From Candidatus Zhuqueibacterota bacterium (GTDB lineage: Bacteria; Zhuqueibacterota; Zhuqueibacteria; Residuimicrobiales; Residuimicrobiaceae), in NCBI GenBank assembly GCA_016934435.1, contig JAFGSU010000288.1, positions 1 through 5,831 of the forward strand: 5,831 nt of DNA, given 5' to 3'. A model generated the notes under the pieces. The model was not told the origin of the DNA. It saw only the letters and a program-made list of their open reading frames with translations, and searched no databases. Position numbers and translations under genes: made by a program. Below, in pieces: positions 1 through 5,724 of this stretch (within the stretch, counting starts at the first letter, position 1; each line of letters starts with the position of its first letter).

Positions 1-1
1 A

Positions 2-169
2 TCCAAAGCAGAGGACAAATCCATGGATAAATTCCTTGGCAAGTTCTCCGCTGAGAAAGCCGCTGAACTAAAAGCCTTCTCCTTTGATCGCAGCGCCATC
101 GCTGGCCGCGGCCTGAAATATGAGAAGCTTGATCAAATGCTGACTGATTTAATGTTAGGTGTCCGCTGA
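2..169 (+). CDS. xylA: Xylose isomerase, C-terminal fragment (5' end outside window)
   Basis: The window opens inside a plus-strand reading frame of 55 codons ending in TGA at 167-169. The visible tail contains FDRSAIAGRGLKYEKLDQ and ends MLGVR. From memory this matches the end of Streptomyces-type class I xylose isomerases, where an F-D-x-x-A-x-A-x-R-G-x-x-[FY]-E-[RK]-L-D-Q stretch is followed by a short helix ending L-L-G-x-R. Those enzymes are cytoplasmic, metal-dependent TIM-barrel proteins that interconvert D-xylose and D-xylulose. The fragment covers only the extended C-terminal loop and helix that pack on the neighbouring subunit. No catalytic or metal-binding residues can be checked here. 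A strong hairpin terminator follows about 55 bases after the stop, so the gene appears to end its transcript. The identification rests on a short tail. A related sugar isomerase of the same fold is the main alternative. Confidence 0.72.
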   Translation, partial: SKAEDKSMDKFLGKFSAEKAAELKAFSFDRSAIAGRGLKYEKLDQMLTDLMLGVR

Positions 170-224
170 TTTTCAACAGTTACCTCATTTAGAGCCCCCA
201 ACCTGAACAATTGGTGGTCCGTCA

Positions 225-262
225 AAACAAAAGCAGGGTGCGATTGCACCCTGCTTTTGTTT
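225..262 (+). terminator. Rho-independent terminator after the isomerase gene
   Basis: A perfect stem of about 17 bp pairs 225-241 with 246-262 around a GATT loop. Its core is AAGCAGGGTG paired with CACCCTGCTT, flanked by A-rich and T-rich arms. The T-rich 3' arm acts as the U tract for the plus-strand transcript. The A-rich 5' arm would do the same on the minus strand, so termination may work in both directions. Confidence 0.85.
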
Positions 263-436
263 GCTGATAGTCTGTTTACCTTTTGACGTGTGAATTGGAT
301 ATTACATAATGAGATTACTATGCAAAAATCAATTGAGTATTGTTGCAATTTTCGTCCTTCTGAGGTGAAATTGTTTGAAATTTATATCAGACGTAGAATT
401 TCGGTACGAGAAAAAATCACTTATAAAAATAGACTT

Positions 437-442
437 ATCAAA
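437..442. repeat. Target-site duplication, left copy (ATCAAA)
   Basis: ATCAAA lies directly outside the left inverted repeat and is repeated exactly at 1795-1800, directly outside the right one. This is the expected signature of staggered target cleavage, and it fixes the IS ends at 443 and 1794. Confidence 0.8.
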
Positions 443-454
443 GAGGGTGTTGAA
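443..454 (+). repeat. IS left inverted terminal repeat
   Basis: GAGGGTGTTGAA is identical to the reverse complement of 1783-1794. Imperfect matching continues inward for about 10 more bases with one gap; both ends reach a shared AAGCAA. Confidence 0.85.
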
Positions 455-468
455 TAAAAGCAAAATCC

Positions 469-1709
469 TTAATAAAAGCCGGATAAAACACAGAAAACCG
501 GGCAAAATGAACGTGTCATGAACTTAGTCAGTTCAAAATCAGTAGAAATAATTGTCTTGAATTCTCCTTCTTGAATAATATCGACAATACACCCCGGGTT
601 ATAGAATTGGGGATGCCTGTGTCTTGAAACCTCGTCGGTTAGCAACTTAACCATTCGTTTAAGATTCAGCATGATGGCTGTAAAATAGGCCTGCACGGTG
701 AATCTGGTCTTACCAACATAACGACAATGGCCCAGACCATGACCTTGTTTTGCCTCACCAAATTTCCGTTCAATCTTGTAGCGTTCTTTTTTTCCTGTTT
801 GTACTGAGGTGTTTCAATTAACGCTAACCAGATTTCCTTATACTTATCTTTCTTCTTTGTACGGTTATCCTTTAGACAAATGACGGAATGCAATCCTCGA
901 TATTCTAAATAGAAATGATTATTGCTATCGTCATATCCTTTATCGCCTGCATAGATGCTGATTGGTAATTCCTGTTTTAGATCACGATCTACCAAGGAGC
1001 AAAAATGTTTCCCATCATAAGCTTCCTCTGTGGTGATTTCTAGACTGGTGATCAGCCCTGCTTCAACATTCAGACTTACATGAGATTTATAGCCAAAGGA
1101 ATATTCAGTCTGTTCAACTTCTTTTCCGCTTTCCGTTTTGAATTTACGTTTATGCTTGGCTCCCCAATGTGCATCCGGATCATGAGGTTCTTTTCCTATA
1201 TCTTTACGTCTTTTGTCTTTGGCTGTATTTACGTTTGCCGTACTATGGACACTATCTATTACTTGAATTGATCCAAATTGAACGCCACTTTCCTGGGCAA
1301 TTCATATTATTTCTTCCAGCATCTCATCAAATATTTTGGGTTTTCCGCGTGCTATCAGTCGTTCTCGAAAAACATTCAATGTCGAATGATCCAGTGCTTT
1401 CTGATCCACTGCCAATCCTACAAAATATTTTGCTGGTAAATTCTCGTTTATATATACCTCAACCTGTCGTTCTGACAGATTGTACAAAAATGCGATCACT
1501 TCCACTTTCAACACTAATGCAGGATCAAATGGTGGCCTCCCTACTACTCCCTGTCCTTTGTATAGTTGGATCAGTTTTTTTGTGAAGCGTTCCCATGGAT
1601 TTATTGCTCGTAATTTCCTCAAAAAATGGCTTTTCGGTATAACTTGTTTATATAGATATTCTCCGAAAAATGATTCATTTCCTGTTTTTACATATCGCTT
1701 CTTTTCCAT
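469..1709 (-). pseudogene. IS transposase, DDE type, interrupted by a TGA and a frame break
   Basis: Read from ATG at 1709 (AAGG 9 bases upstream), the gene would encode about 413 residues. An in-frame start at 1769 is an alternative. The N-terminal third carries the DUF772 hallmark block (GRPPFDPALVL, then LSERQVEVYINENLPAKYF and DHSTLNVFRERL). The DDE triad is readable: D152 in VIDSVHS (codon 1254-1256), D256 in AGDKGYDD (942-944) and E314 in the R-x3-E-x6-K signature of RYKIERKFGEAK (769-771). These would catalyse strand transfer at the IS ends. Two defects separate the parts. A TGA at 1302-1304 (codon 136) falls where an Arg codon, CGA, would be expected. A shift at the A7 run (787-793) moves the catalytic Glu into the -1 frame. 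The tail LNLKRMVKLLTDEV is intact and ends at TAA 469-471. Loss of function is likely, but the shift site is a canonical slippery heptamer. Confidence 0.88.
786..792 (-). other. A AAA AAG slippery heptamer at the transposase frame break
   Basis: On the minus strand the zero-frame codons are GAA AAA AAG AAC. The seven bases A AAA AAG are in exactly the register used for -1 ribosomal slippage. Backing up one base gives GAA CGC TAC, which restores the conserved ERYKIERKFGEAK block. Loss of one A from an eight-A run would leave the same picture, so this is either programmed frameshifting or a homopolymer indel. Confidence 0.5.
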
Positions 1710-1782
1710 TTTGACCAGCCTTGTTGTGAGATTACCTTTATTTTTATAAAGTTTCCTTTTTTGGTCCATTAATTGCTTGTTT

Positions 1783-1794
1783 TTCAACACCCTC
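1783..1794 (-). repeat. IS right inverted terminal repeat
   Basis: The reverse complement reads GAGGGTGTTGAA, a perfect 12-bp match to the left end. This is the transposase-proximal end. Its inner part overlaps the extended transposase frame, but no good promoter is seen within it. Confidence 0.85.
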
Positions 1795-1800
1795 ATCAAA
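1795..1800. repeat. Target-site duplication, right copy (ATCAAA)
   Basis: This is an exact copy of 437-442. It is followed by TTTGAT, so the unoccupied target would have been the 12-bp palindrome ATCAAATTTGAT. Confidence 0.8.
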
Positions 1801-1805
1801 TTTGA

Positions 1806-1833
1806 TTTACATATTTACTTATTCAGGTAAAAT
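1806..1833 (+). promoter_or_regulatory. Candidate sigma70-type promoter for the sortase-domain gene
   Basis: TTTACA (1806-1811) and TAAAAT (1828-1833) each match the -35 and -10 consensus at five of six positions and are 16 bases apart. Transcription would start near 1840 and leave a leader of about 155 bases. The site lies in host DNA immediately outside the IS, so it was probably there before insertion. AT-rich DNA produces such matches by chance. Confidence 0.35.
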
Positions 1834-1986
1834 GGATAGAAGCCTCTGATTATAAAAAAACGAAAAGTAAAGGGAACATGCATCCGCACCTTCTCTTGAA
1901 AATAAGATACCAAGGCACCTGCTCATCTACTAACTGATCTCAGCCATATTTGAGTTTATTGAGAGGTATTAGGAGGGTGTCAACAC

Positions 1987-1992
1987 AAGGAA
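1987..1992 (+). promoter_or_regulatory. Ribosome binding site fixing the ATG at 1998
   Basis: AAGGAA lies 5 bases before the ATG at 1998, and a signal peptide begins at once from that ATG. The frame stays open upstream to a TTG at 1950 and a GTG at 1977, but neither has a correctly spaced site. The AGGAGG at 1971-1976 abuts the GTG with no spacer and lies 21 bases before the ATG. Confidence 0.65.
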
Positions 1993-1997
1993 CCCAA

Positions 1998-4949
1998 ATG
2001 CACCGTACTTTTTTCTTTAGAACCACGTTTGGTATTCTGCTAATTGTATTGTTGGGCGGTCCATTATTGGCAAAAGCCGCACCATTAGCTGCACCGATTA
2101 TTGCAACCGTTGATTCGATTGGAAATGTGGGTCAATACTCCTTCTTGGTACTAAATAGCAGCGGGAATCCGGTGATCAGTTATTATGAATGGGTAAGTGG
2201 TGATTTAAGGCTGGCAGTGTGCGGTAACAGTACATGTACTTCCGGCAACATCATCAGCACCGTTGATTCGCTCGGAAATGTAGGTGAGTATAGCTCGTTG
2301 GCGCTGAACAGTAGCGGAAATCCGGTTATCAGTTATTATGATCACACCAATAGGGATTTGAAATTGGCTATATGCGGGAACGCAACCTGCTCCTCCGGGA
2401 ATAACATCATTGCTCTTGATTGGACTGATGATGTAGGATGGTATACATCCCTGGTGCTGAACAGCAGTGGCTCCCCGATGATCAGTTATTATGATGATAC
2501 CAATGGCGATTTGAATCTATATATATGCGGAAACACCACTTGTAGCTGGGCCAATAATTTTACAATCATTGATTGGGTTGGTTCGGTAGGGATGTACCCA
2601 TCGATGGCCTTGAATAGCAGTGGACATCCGCTAATCAGTTATTATGATGGCAGCAATCAGACCTTGAAACTGGCTGTATGCGGAAATGCTGCCTGTTCAA
2701 GCTCTACGATAACGACAATTGACACTGTTAGATTTTATGGCAGTACATCATTGGCTTTGAATAGCAGCGGCAACCCGGTGATCAGTTACTACGATCAGAC
2801 CAATGGTGACTTGAAACTGGTTGTATGCGGGAATACTACCTGTACATCAGGAATAACCATTACAACGGTGGATGATTATTTGTATGCGGGAGGGACGAAC
2901 TCACTGGCATTGACCAGCAGTGATACACCGATCATCAGTTATAGCCGCCGAACGACAAGTCCATTTTCTTCATCCAGCGATTTAATGCTGGCAGAATGCT
3001 GGAATGCAACCTGTACATCCAAAACCATAACATCTATTGATACGTCTGGTGATGTGGGGGATTATTCCTCATTGAAATTAAATAGCAGCCAAGACCCGGT
3101 GATCAGTTATTACGATCAGACCAATGGTGACTTGAAATTGGCCACCCGCAGCCGTCATGATCTGGAAGTTAACAAAGCAAATGATAGCGGCGGAGTGGGA
3201 ACGGTGGGGCAAGTCTTCAACTGGCGATTGGGGATCATCAATAGTGGAGATTTACCGGTGATCTTCCAAAATCGGCAATTTATTGTTCAGGATGATCTGC
3301 CGGTCGGCCCGGCATATGGTGTGCCCATCGCAAGTAATTTTACCGATATCACCAACAGTGCCAATATTTTCTGTTACATTGCCAGTTATAGCGGCGGAGA
3401 AAGGCTGTATTGTGAAGCCGCCGGTGGTGATGTCATCATTGGTGGAACGAACGGCAGGTTTGAGGTTGCTTTCAGTGCCGTACCCGATGCAGTTAGTACG
3501 TTAACAAACCCCAGCGGTGTTTGTCGGGTTGATCCTGGCAATGTTGTTTTTGAATATGACGAAACCAATAATCAATGTAACACGGATGCCATAATTGTAG
3601 CCGGGGGTCGGGAGATGGATGTTTATGGGAATGGCATTGCTATTGCTGACGGAAAGACATCCCCCAGTATTTTGGATCATACCGATTTTGGAAGTATTGA
3701 TGTGTTTAGCGGTACAGCATCGTATACATTCACCATCACGAACGCCGGGGACGAGGATTTATCCCTGAGCGGTTCACCACTGATCGAACTGAGTGGTGTA
3801 AATGCTGCGGACTTTGATGTTACCTCGCTGCCTTCCCCACTTATTGGTGCTTCAGGAAGTACGACTTTCGAGATAACCTTTGACCCCAATTCCTCCGGCT
3901 TGCGGACTGCCACGGTGAGCATTACAAATGATGATCCGAATGAAAACCCTTACACCTTTTCGATACAGGGGACCGGAACGAATCCATCCATGTTAATAAC
4001 TCCATTAATTACGCCAGCCAATGGTTCAGTGCTAGTTAGTACCGATATGATGGTGATTTTTAATCAAGCGGTTTTGAATGATAGTAGTACGGGATCGGTG
4101 ACAAATGTGGGTAACTATCTGCTGGTTGAAGATGGGCAAAATGGCATCATTGATACCGTTTCCTGCCTGGCTGGCCCGGGCGGAGATGATACACCGGTCG
4201 CCATTCTAAGTGTAGATTATAACGCTGCACGGTATATTGCTACCCTTAATCCAGCCGTAATGGCGGTTGGCAATTACCGCTTGTTTGTTTGCGGTACTAC
4301 CTCCATTGAAGGGCTTTCCGGAAATGTATTGAATGGCGGACTGTCGGATAGCATCAGTAATTTTCAACTTGTGGCCATGCCCACTGGCGGCGGGACAGGA
4401 AATTCTTCGGGGATTACCGCTCTGCGTCTACCTGCCACAGGATTCGCCCCGGATAAAATTTCAGCGTTACCTGAACAGCCGGCTCGGCCTGCTTATTCCC
4501 CGCTGGGTGAGTTATGGATGGAAATTCCATCGCTTGATCTCAAGAAAAACATTGTAGGTGTTCCGCAATCCATGGAAGGCTGGGACCTGACCTGGCTGGG
4601 CAGTGATATTGGCTATCTGGATGGCAGCGCCTTTCCGACTATGGAAGGCAATACAGCCTTAACCGGCCATGTCTATGATGCCAATGGGCAGCCCGGCCCC
4701 TTTGTGAACCTGGATCAATTAACCTGGGGCAGCAGAATTTATTTTCATGCCTGGGGATCGGTGTATACCTATGAGGTGCGAACCGTATCCTCCCGAACGA
4801 ATCCGGATGACGTGAATGTCATTACCAAGCACGAAGATTATGATTGGATTACATTAATTACCTGCCGTGGATATGACGAGATAAGCGATTCTTATCGCTG
4901 GCGAACGGTTGTGAGAGCCATCCTGGTGGATGTTTCGGCAGATGAATAG
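1998..4949 (+). CDS. Secreted multidomain repeat protein with LPATG motif and C-terminal sortase domain
   Basis: This intact 983-residue protein ends in TAG. Residues 1-27 are a signal peptide: Arg3 and Arg8, a hydrophobic core at 11-24, and an A-K-A cleavage site at 25-27. Seven tandem repeats of about 51 residues follow (35-384), then a DUF11-like Ig segment (388-536), an ASH/choice-of-anchor-D type Ig domain (540-663, with FTITNAGDEDL and FSIQGTG) and an SbsA-like Ig domain (about 664-790). L811-P-A-T-G815 sits in a linker before the sortase domain (838-983, opening LWMEIPSLDLKKNIVGVP). The sortase triad is H891 (TGHVYD), C956 (TLITC) and R969. The Cys-Arg distance of 13 equals that of S. 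aureus SrtA (C184/R197). Sortases cleave a sorting motif and transfer the acyl group to an amine. Here enzyme and motif share one chain with no C-terminal membrane anchor, so the natural acceptor and the fate of the domain are unknown. The protein should act outside the membrane. No partner gene is present in the window. Confidence 0.9.
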   Translation: MHRTFFFRTTFGILLIVLLGGPLLAKAAPLAAPIIATVDSIGNVGQYSFLVLNSSGNPVISYYEWVSGDLRLAVCGNSTCTSGNIISTVDSLGNVGEYSSLALNSSGNPVISYYDHTNRDLKLAICGNATCSSGNNIIALDWTDDVGWYTSLVLNSSGSPMISYYDDTNGDLNLYICGNTTCSWANNFTIIDWVGSVGMYPSMALNSSGHPLISYYDGSNQTLKLAVCGNAACSSSTITTIDTVRFYGSTSLALNSSGNPVISYYDQTNGDLKLVVCGNTTCTSGITITTVDDYLYAGGTNSLALTSSDTPIISYSRRTTSPFSSSSDLMLAECWNATCTSKTITSIDTSGDVGDYSSLKLNSSQDPVISYYDQTNGDLKLATRSRHDLEVNKANDSGGVGTVGQVFNWRLGIINSGDLPVIFQNRQFIVQDDLPVGPAYGVPIASNFTDITNSANIFCYIASYSGGERLYCEAAGGDVIIGGTNGRFEVAFSAVPDAVSTLTNPSGVCRVDPGNVVFEYDETNNQCNTDAIIVAGGREMDVYGNGIAIADGKTSPSILDHTDFGSIDVFSGTASYTFTITNAGDEDLSLSGSPLIELSGVNAADFDVTSLPSPLIGASGSTTFEITFDPNSSGLRTATVSITNDDPNENPYTFSIQGTGTNPSMLITPLITPANGSVLVSTDMMVIFNQAVLNDSSTGSVTNVGNYLLVEDGQNGIIDTVSCLAGPGGDDTPVAILSVDYNAARYIATLNPAVMAVGNYRLFVCGTTSIEGLSGNVLNGGLSDSISNFQLVAMPTGGGTGNSSGITALRLPATGFAPDKISALPEQPARPAYSPLGELWMEIPSLDLKKNIVGVPQSMEGWDLTWLGSDIGYLDGSAFPTMEGNTALTGHVYDANGQPGPFVNLDQLTWGSRIYFHAWGSVYTYEVRTVSSRTNPDDVNVITKHEDYDWITLITCRGYDEISDSYRWRTVVRAILVDVSADE
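2100..3149 (+). repeat. Seven tandem ~153-bp repeats encoding propeller-like units
   Basis: Each unit carries the core S-L-x-L-N-S-S-G-x-P-x-I-S-Y-Y-D-x-x-N-x-D-L-x-L. The ISYY codons start at 2175, 2328, 2481, 2634, 2781, 2934 and 3102, giving spacings of 51, 51, 51, 49, 51 and 56 residues. Units 1-6 end in a C-x4-C pair (CGNxTC-like) and unit 7 has lost it. Seven short beta-rich units suggest a seven-bladed beta-propeller, though no known propeller family is identified. Unit 6 is the most divergent (SYSRRTT, with a serine-rich insert). Confidence 0.85.
4428..4442 (+). other. LPATG sortase recognition-type motif inside the polypeptide
   Basis: Codons CTA CCT GCC ACA GGA encode L811-P-A-T-G815. 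The motif matches the LPxTG signal cleaved between Thr and Gly by sortases. Unlike a normal sorting signal, it is not followed by a hydrophobic stretch and basic tail. A Pro/Ala-rich linker (FAPDKISALPEQPARPAY) and a complete sortase domain come next. Confidence 0.7.
4509..4946 (+). other. Sortase domain of the large protein
   Basis: About 146 residues form the C-terminal sortase barrel. The first strand motif is L-W-M-E-I-P-S-L. The catalytic His is in TGHVYD (codon 4668-4670), the nucleophilic Cys in TLITC (4863-4865), and Arg969 in YRWRTVVRA (4902-4904). R967 and R973 are nearby alternatives for the Arg. C956 is the only Cys in the domain. The protein ends soon after the last strand with no membrane segment, so any anchoring must come from the N-terminal signal region or from a covalent link. 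Confidence 0.85.
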
Positions 4950-4961
4950 TATTATTTATAG

Positions 4962-4984
4962 GGATGGGGTGAAACGCCCCATCC
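4962..4984. terminator. Hairpin terminator between convergent genes
   Basis: GGATGGGG (4962-4969) pairs with CCCCATCC (4977-4984) around a 7-base loop, and A-T pairs can extend the stem. It begins 13 bases after the sortase gene's stop and directly abuts the stop of the minus-strand hydrolase remnant. The T-tract is weak in both directions. Confidence 0.6.
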
Positions 4985-5413
4985 TTACCTTAAAAATTTC
5001 ACCACCATGCATTCAATTTCCTCCCTCACCTGCGGATGTTTCGCAGCCCAGCGGTGTACCGGATGCGGGCAACCGGGGACGATATATTTCTTAAAAACAT
5101 CACAATGCGATAACGCCTGCATATAGAGCTCAACCACCTGCGGCGGAATGATATCGTCCTGTTCGCCGATGATGAACAGGATCTTGCCGTGAAAGTGCGC
5201 CAATAGCTTGATAATATCGCTTTGCAGGTAGGAGATTTCTGCGCGGATGATTTCGGCAATATAAGTGTCTTACGCAAGTGTATTCTGGAAAACAGTTCCC
5301 TCCGGATTCGGAATAGACAAATGGATCATGATCCCGCAGGCGGGTAAGATAGACTTTTTTTGTACAAACCAGTATTCCAACTCGTCAGAAGCCATGACCA
5401 GTCGTGGGTCATA
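4985..5413 (-). pseudogene. Alpha/beta hydrolase, truncated C-terminal remnant
   Basis: From the TAA at 4985-4987 the minus-strand frame is open up to a TAA at 5270-5272, giving 94 residues. It contains ILFIIGEQDDIIPP, which is the last core strand and the catalytic-acid loop of alpha/beta hydrolases. It also contains VPGCPHPVHRW, which holds the likely catalytic His. Upstream of that TAA the same frame continues (MASDELEYWFVQKK at 5395, later IPNPEGTVFQNTLA) to a TGA at 5414-5416. The G-x-S-x-G nucleophile elbow and the N-terminal half are absent. The gene is therefore both truncated and interrupted and cannot make an active hydrolase. The substrate class cannot be told. Its 5' end runs straight into the winged-helix remnant, which suggests a deletion fused two neighbouring genes. 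Whether 5273-5413 belongs to the hydrolase is less sure. Confidence 0.65.
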
Positions 5414-5664
5414 TCAAAAACCTGTTTTGTTGGAGAAGATGATATAGCCGGACGACCGGGACGATGATTTGTTTCTCCAACTTGATATTCGGTCTTTACA
5501 TAACCACTTTACTCCAACAAGCGCAGCATATCATAGACAGAAATTTTCCCAACCCGCATTCGTTCGGCTATTTAATGGTATGACAATGGTTTCCCCGATT
5601 CTCTGAATAAATCAATAAATTGGGTCAAGATTTGTTGCTGTCTTCGCTTCAGACGTTATTCCAT
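5414..5664 (-). pseudogene. Winged-helix transcriptional regulator remnant with three TAA codons
   Basis: From ATG at 5664 one frame reads ME-stop-RLKRRQQQILTQF, then IDLFRESGKPLSYH-stop-IAERMRVGKISVYD, then MLRLLE-stop-SGYVKTEYQVGETN and RPGRPAI. This is a winged-helix DNA-binding domain: a first helix, the helix-turn-helix around IAERMRVGKISVYDMLRLLE, then the wing (GYVKTEY...RPGRPAI), as in MarR/PadR-like regulators of about this layout. The three stops are all TAA (5656-5658, 5572-5574, 5509-5511) and fall where Glu would be expected. No indel breaks the domain. After the PGRPAISSSPTKQ segment the frame loses resemblance to a regulator and meets the hydrolase frame. The gene is nonfunctional as read. 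It would have been transcribed away from the sequence at 5725. Confidence 0.65.
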
Positions 5665-5724
5665 GATAGGATAACCATCGATTTTTTCAGTGTATTACAA
5701 TAAAATATATAAAACTTCTGCTTA

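Larger units (their letters stand above)
320..457 (+). pseudogene. Possible small ORF cut by the IS insertion
   Basis: An ATG at 320 opens 41 codons (starting MQKSIEYCCNFRPSEV) that run into the left end of the insertion sequence and stop at a TAA just inside it (455-457). If the IS and one copy of its 6-bp duplication are removed, the frame continues through the target site for 10 more codons and stops at TAA. That gives a basic protein of about 51 residues. No ribosome binding site is visible upstream of the ATG and I do not recognise the product, so this may be a chance frame. The rest of the 263-436 interval is AT-rich and shows nothing else I can support. Confidence 0.18.
443..1794 (-). 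mobile_element. Insertion sequence, IS5/IS1182-like (DUF772 transposase), 1352 bp
   Basis: The element is bounded by inverted repeats starting GAGGGTGTTGAA and flanked by a 6-bp direct repeat, ATCAAA. It carries one minus-strand transposase reading direction filling nearly its whole length. The transposase has the InsH-type N-terminal domain (DUF772) and a DDE catalytic domain, which places it in the IS5/IS1182/IS4 assemblage; the exact family is not certain from reading alone. Both ends and the duplication are intact, so insertion is probably not very old. The transposase nevertheless contains a nonsense codon and a frame break, so the copy is probably not autonomous unless those are recoded. 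The element lies 203 bp upstream of the ATG of the large sortase-domain gene. It may supply or disturb transcription there. Confidence 0.9.

Noticed and set aside
1080..1749. Plus-strand open frames inside the insertion sequence.
   Set aside because: They oppose the conserved transposase blocks on the minus strand and have no recognisable product.
1973..1980. GAGGGTGT near the start of the large gene as another IS terminal repeat.
   Set aside because: Only 8 bases match, there is no partner end, and the perfect repeat plus target duplication already fix the IS end at 1794.
1950..1997. Upstream starts TTG (1950) or GTG (1977) for the large gene.
   Set aside because: Neither has a correctly spaced ribosome binding site, and they would put 16 or 7 extra residues before a normal signal peptide that begins at the ATG at 1998.
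2100..3149. CRISPR or non-coding tandem repeat array.
   Set aside because: The repeats are degenerate at DNA level, spaced in multiples of three and conserved as protein, so they are coding repeats.
3386..3922. Minus-strand open frames opposite the Ig-like domains of the large gene.
   Set aside because: They lie entirely within a well-supported coding gene, lack recognisable domains and have no visible start signals.
5420..5450. Minus-strand R-S-S-G-Y in the hydrolase frame as a G-x-S-x-G nucleophile elbow.
   Set aside because: The same bases encode the RPGRPAI wing motif in the regulator frame, which continues the upstream regulator sequence. The first Gly of an elbow is also missing.
5270..5664. 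TAA reassigned to Glu, explaining the three or four TAA codons in otherwise good frames.
   Set aside because: The 983-codon sortase gene next door is intact, uses ordinary GAA/GAG for Glu and has no internal TAA. Pseudogene decay is simpler.
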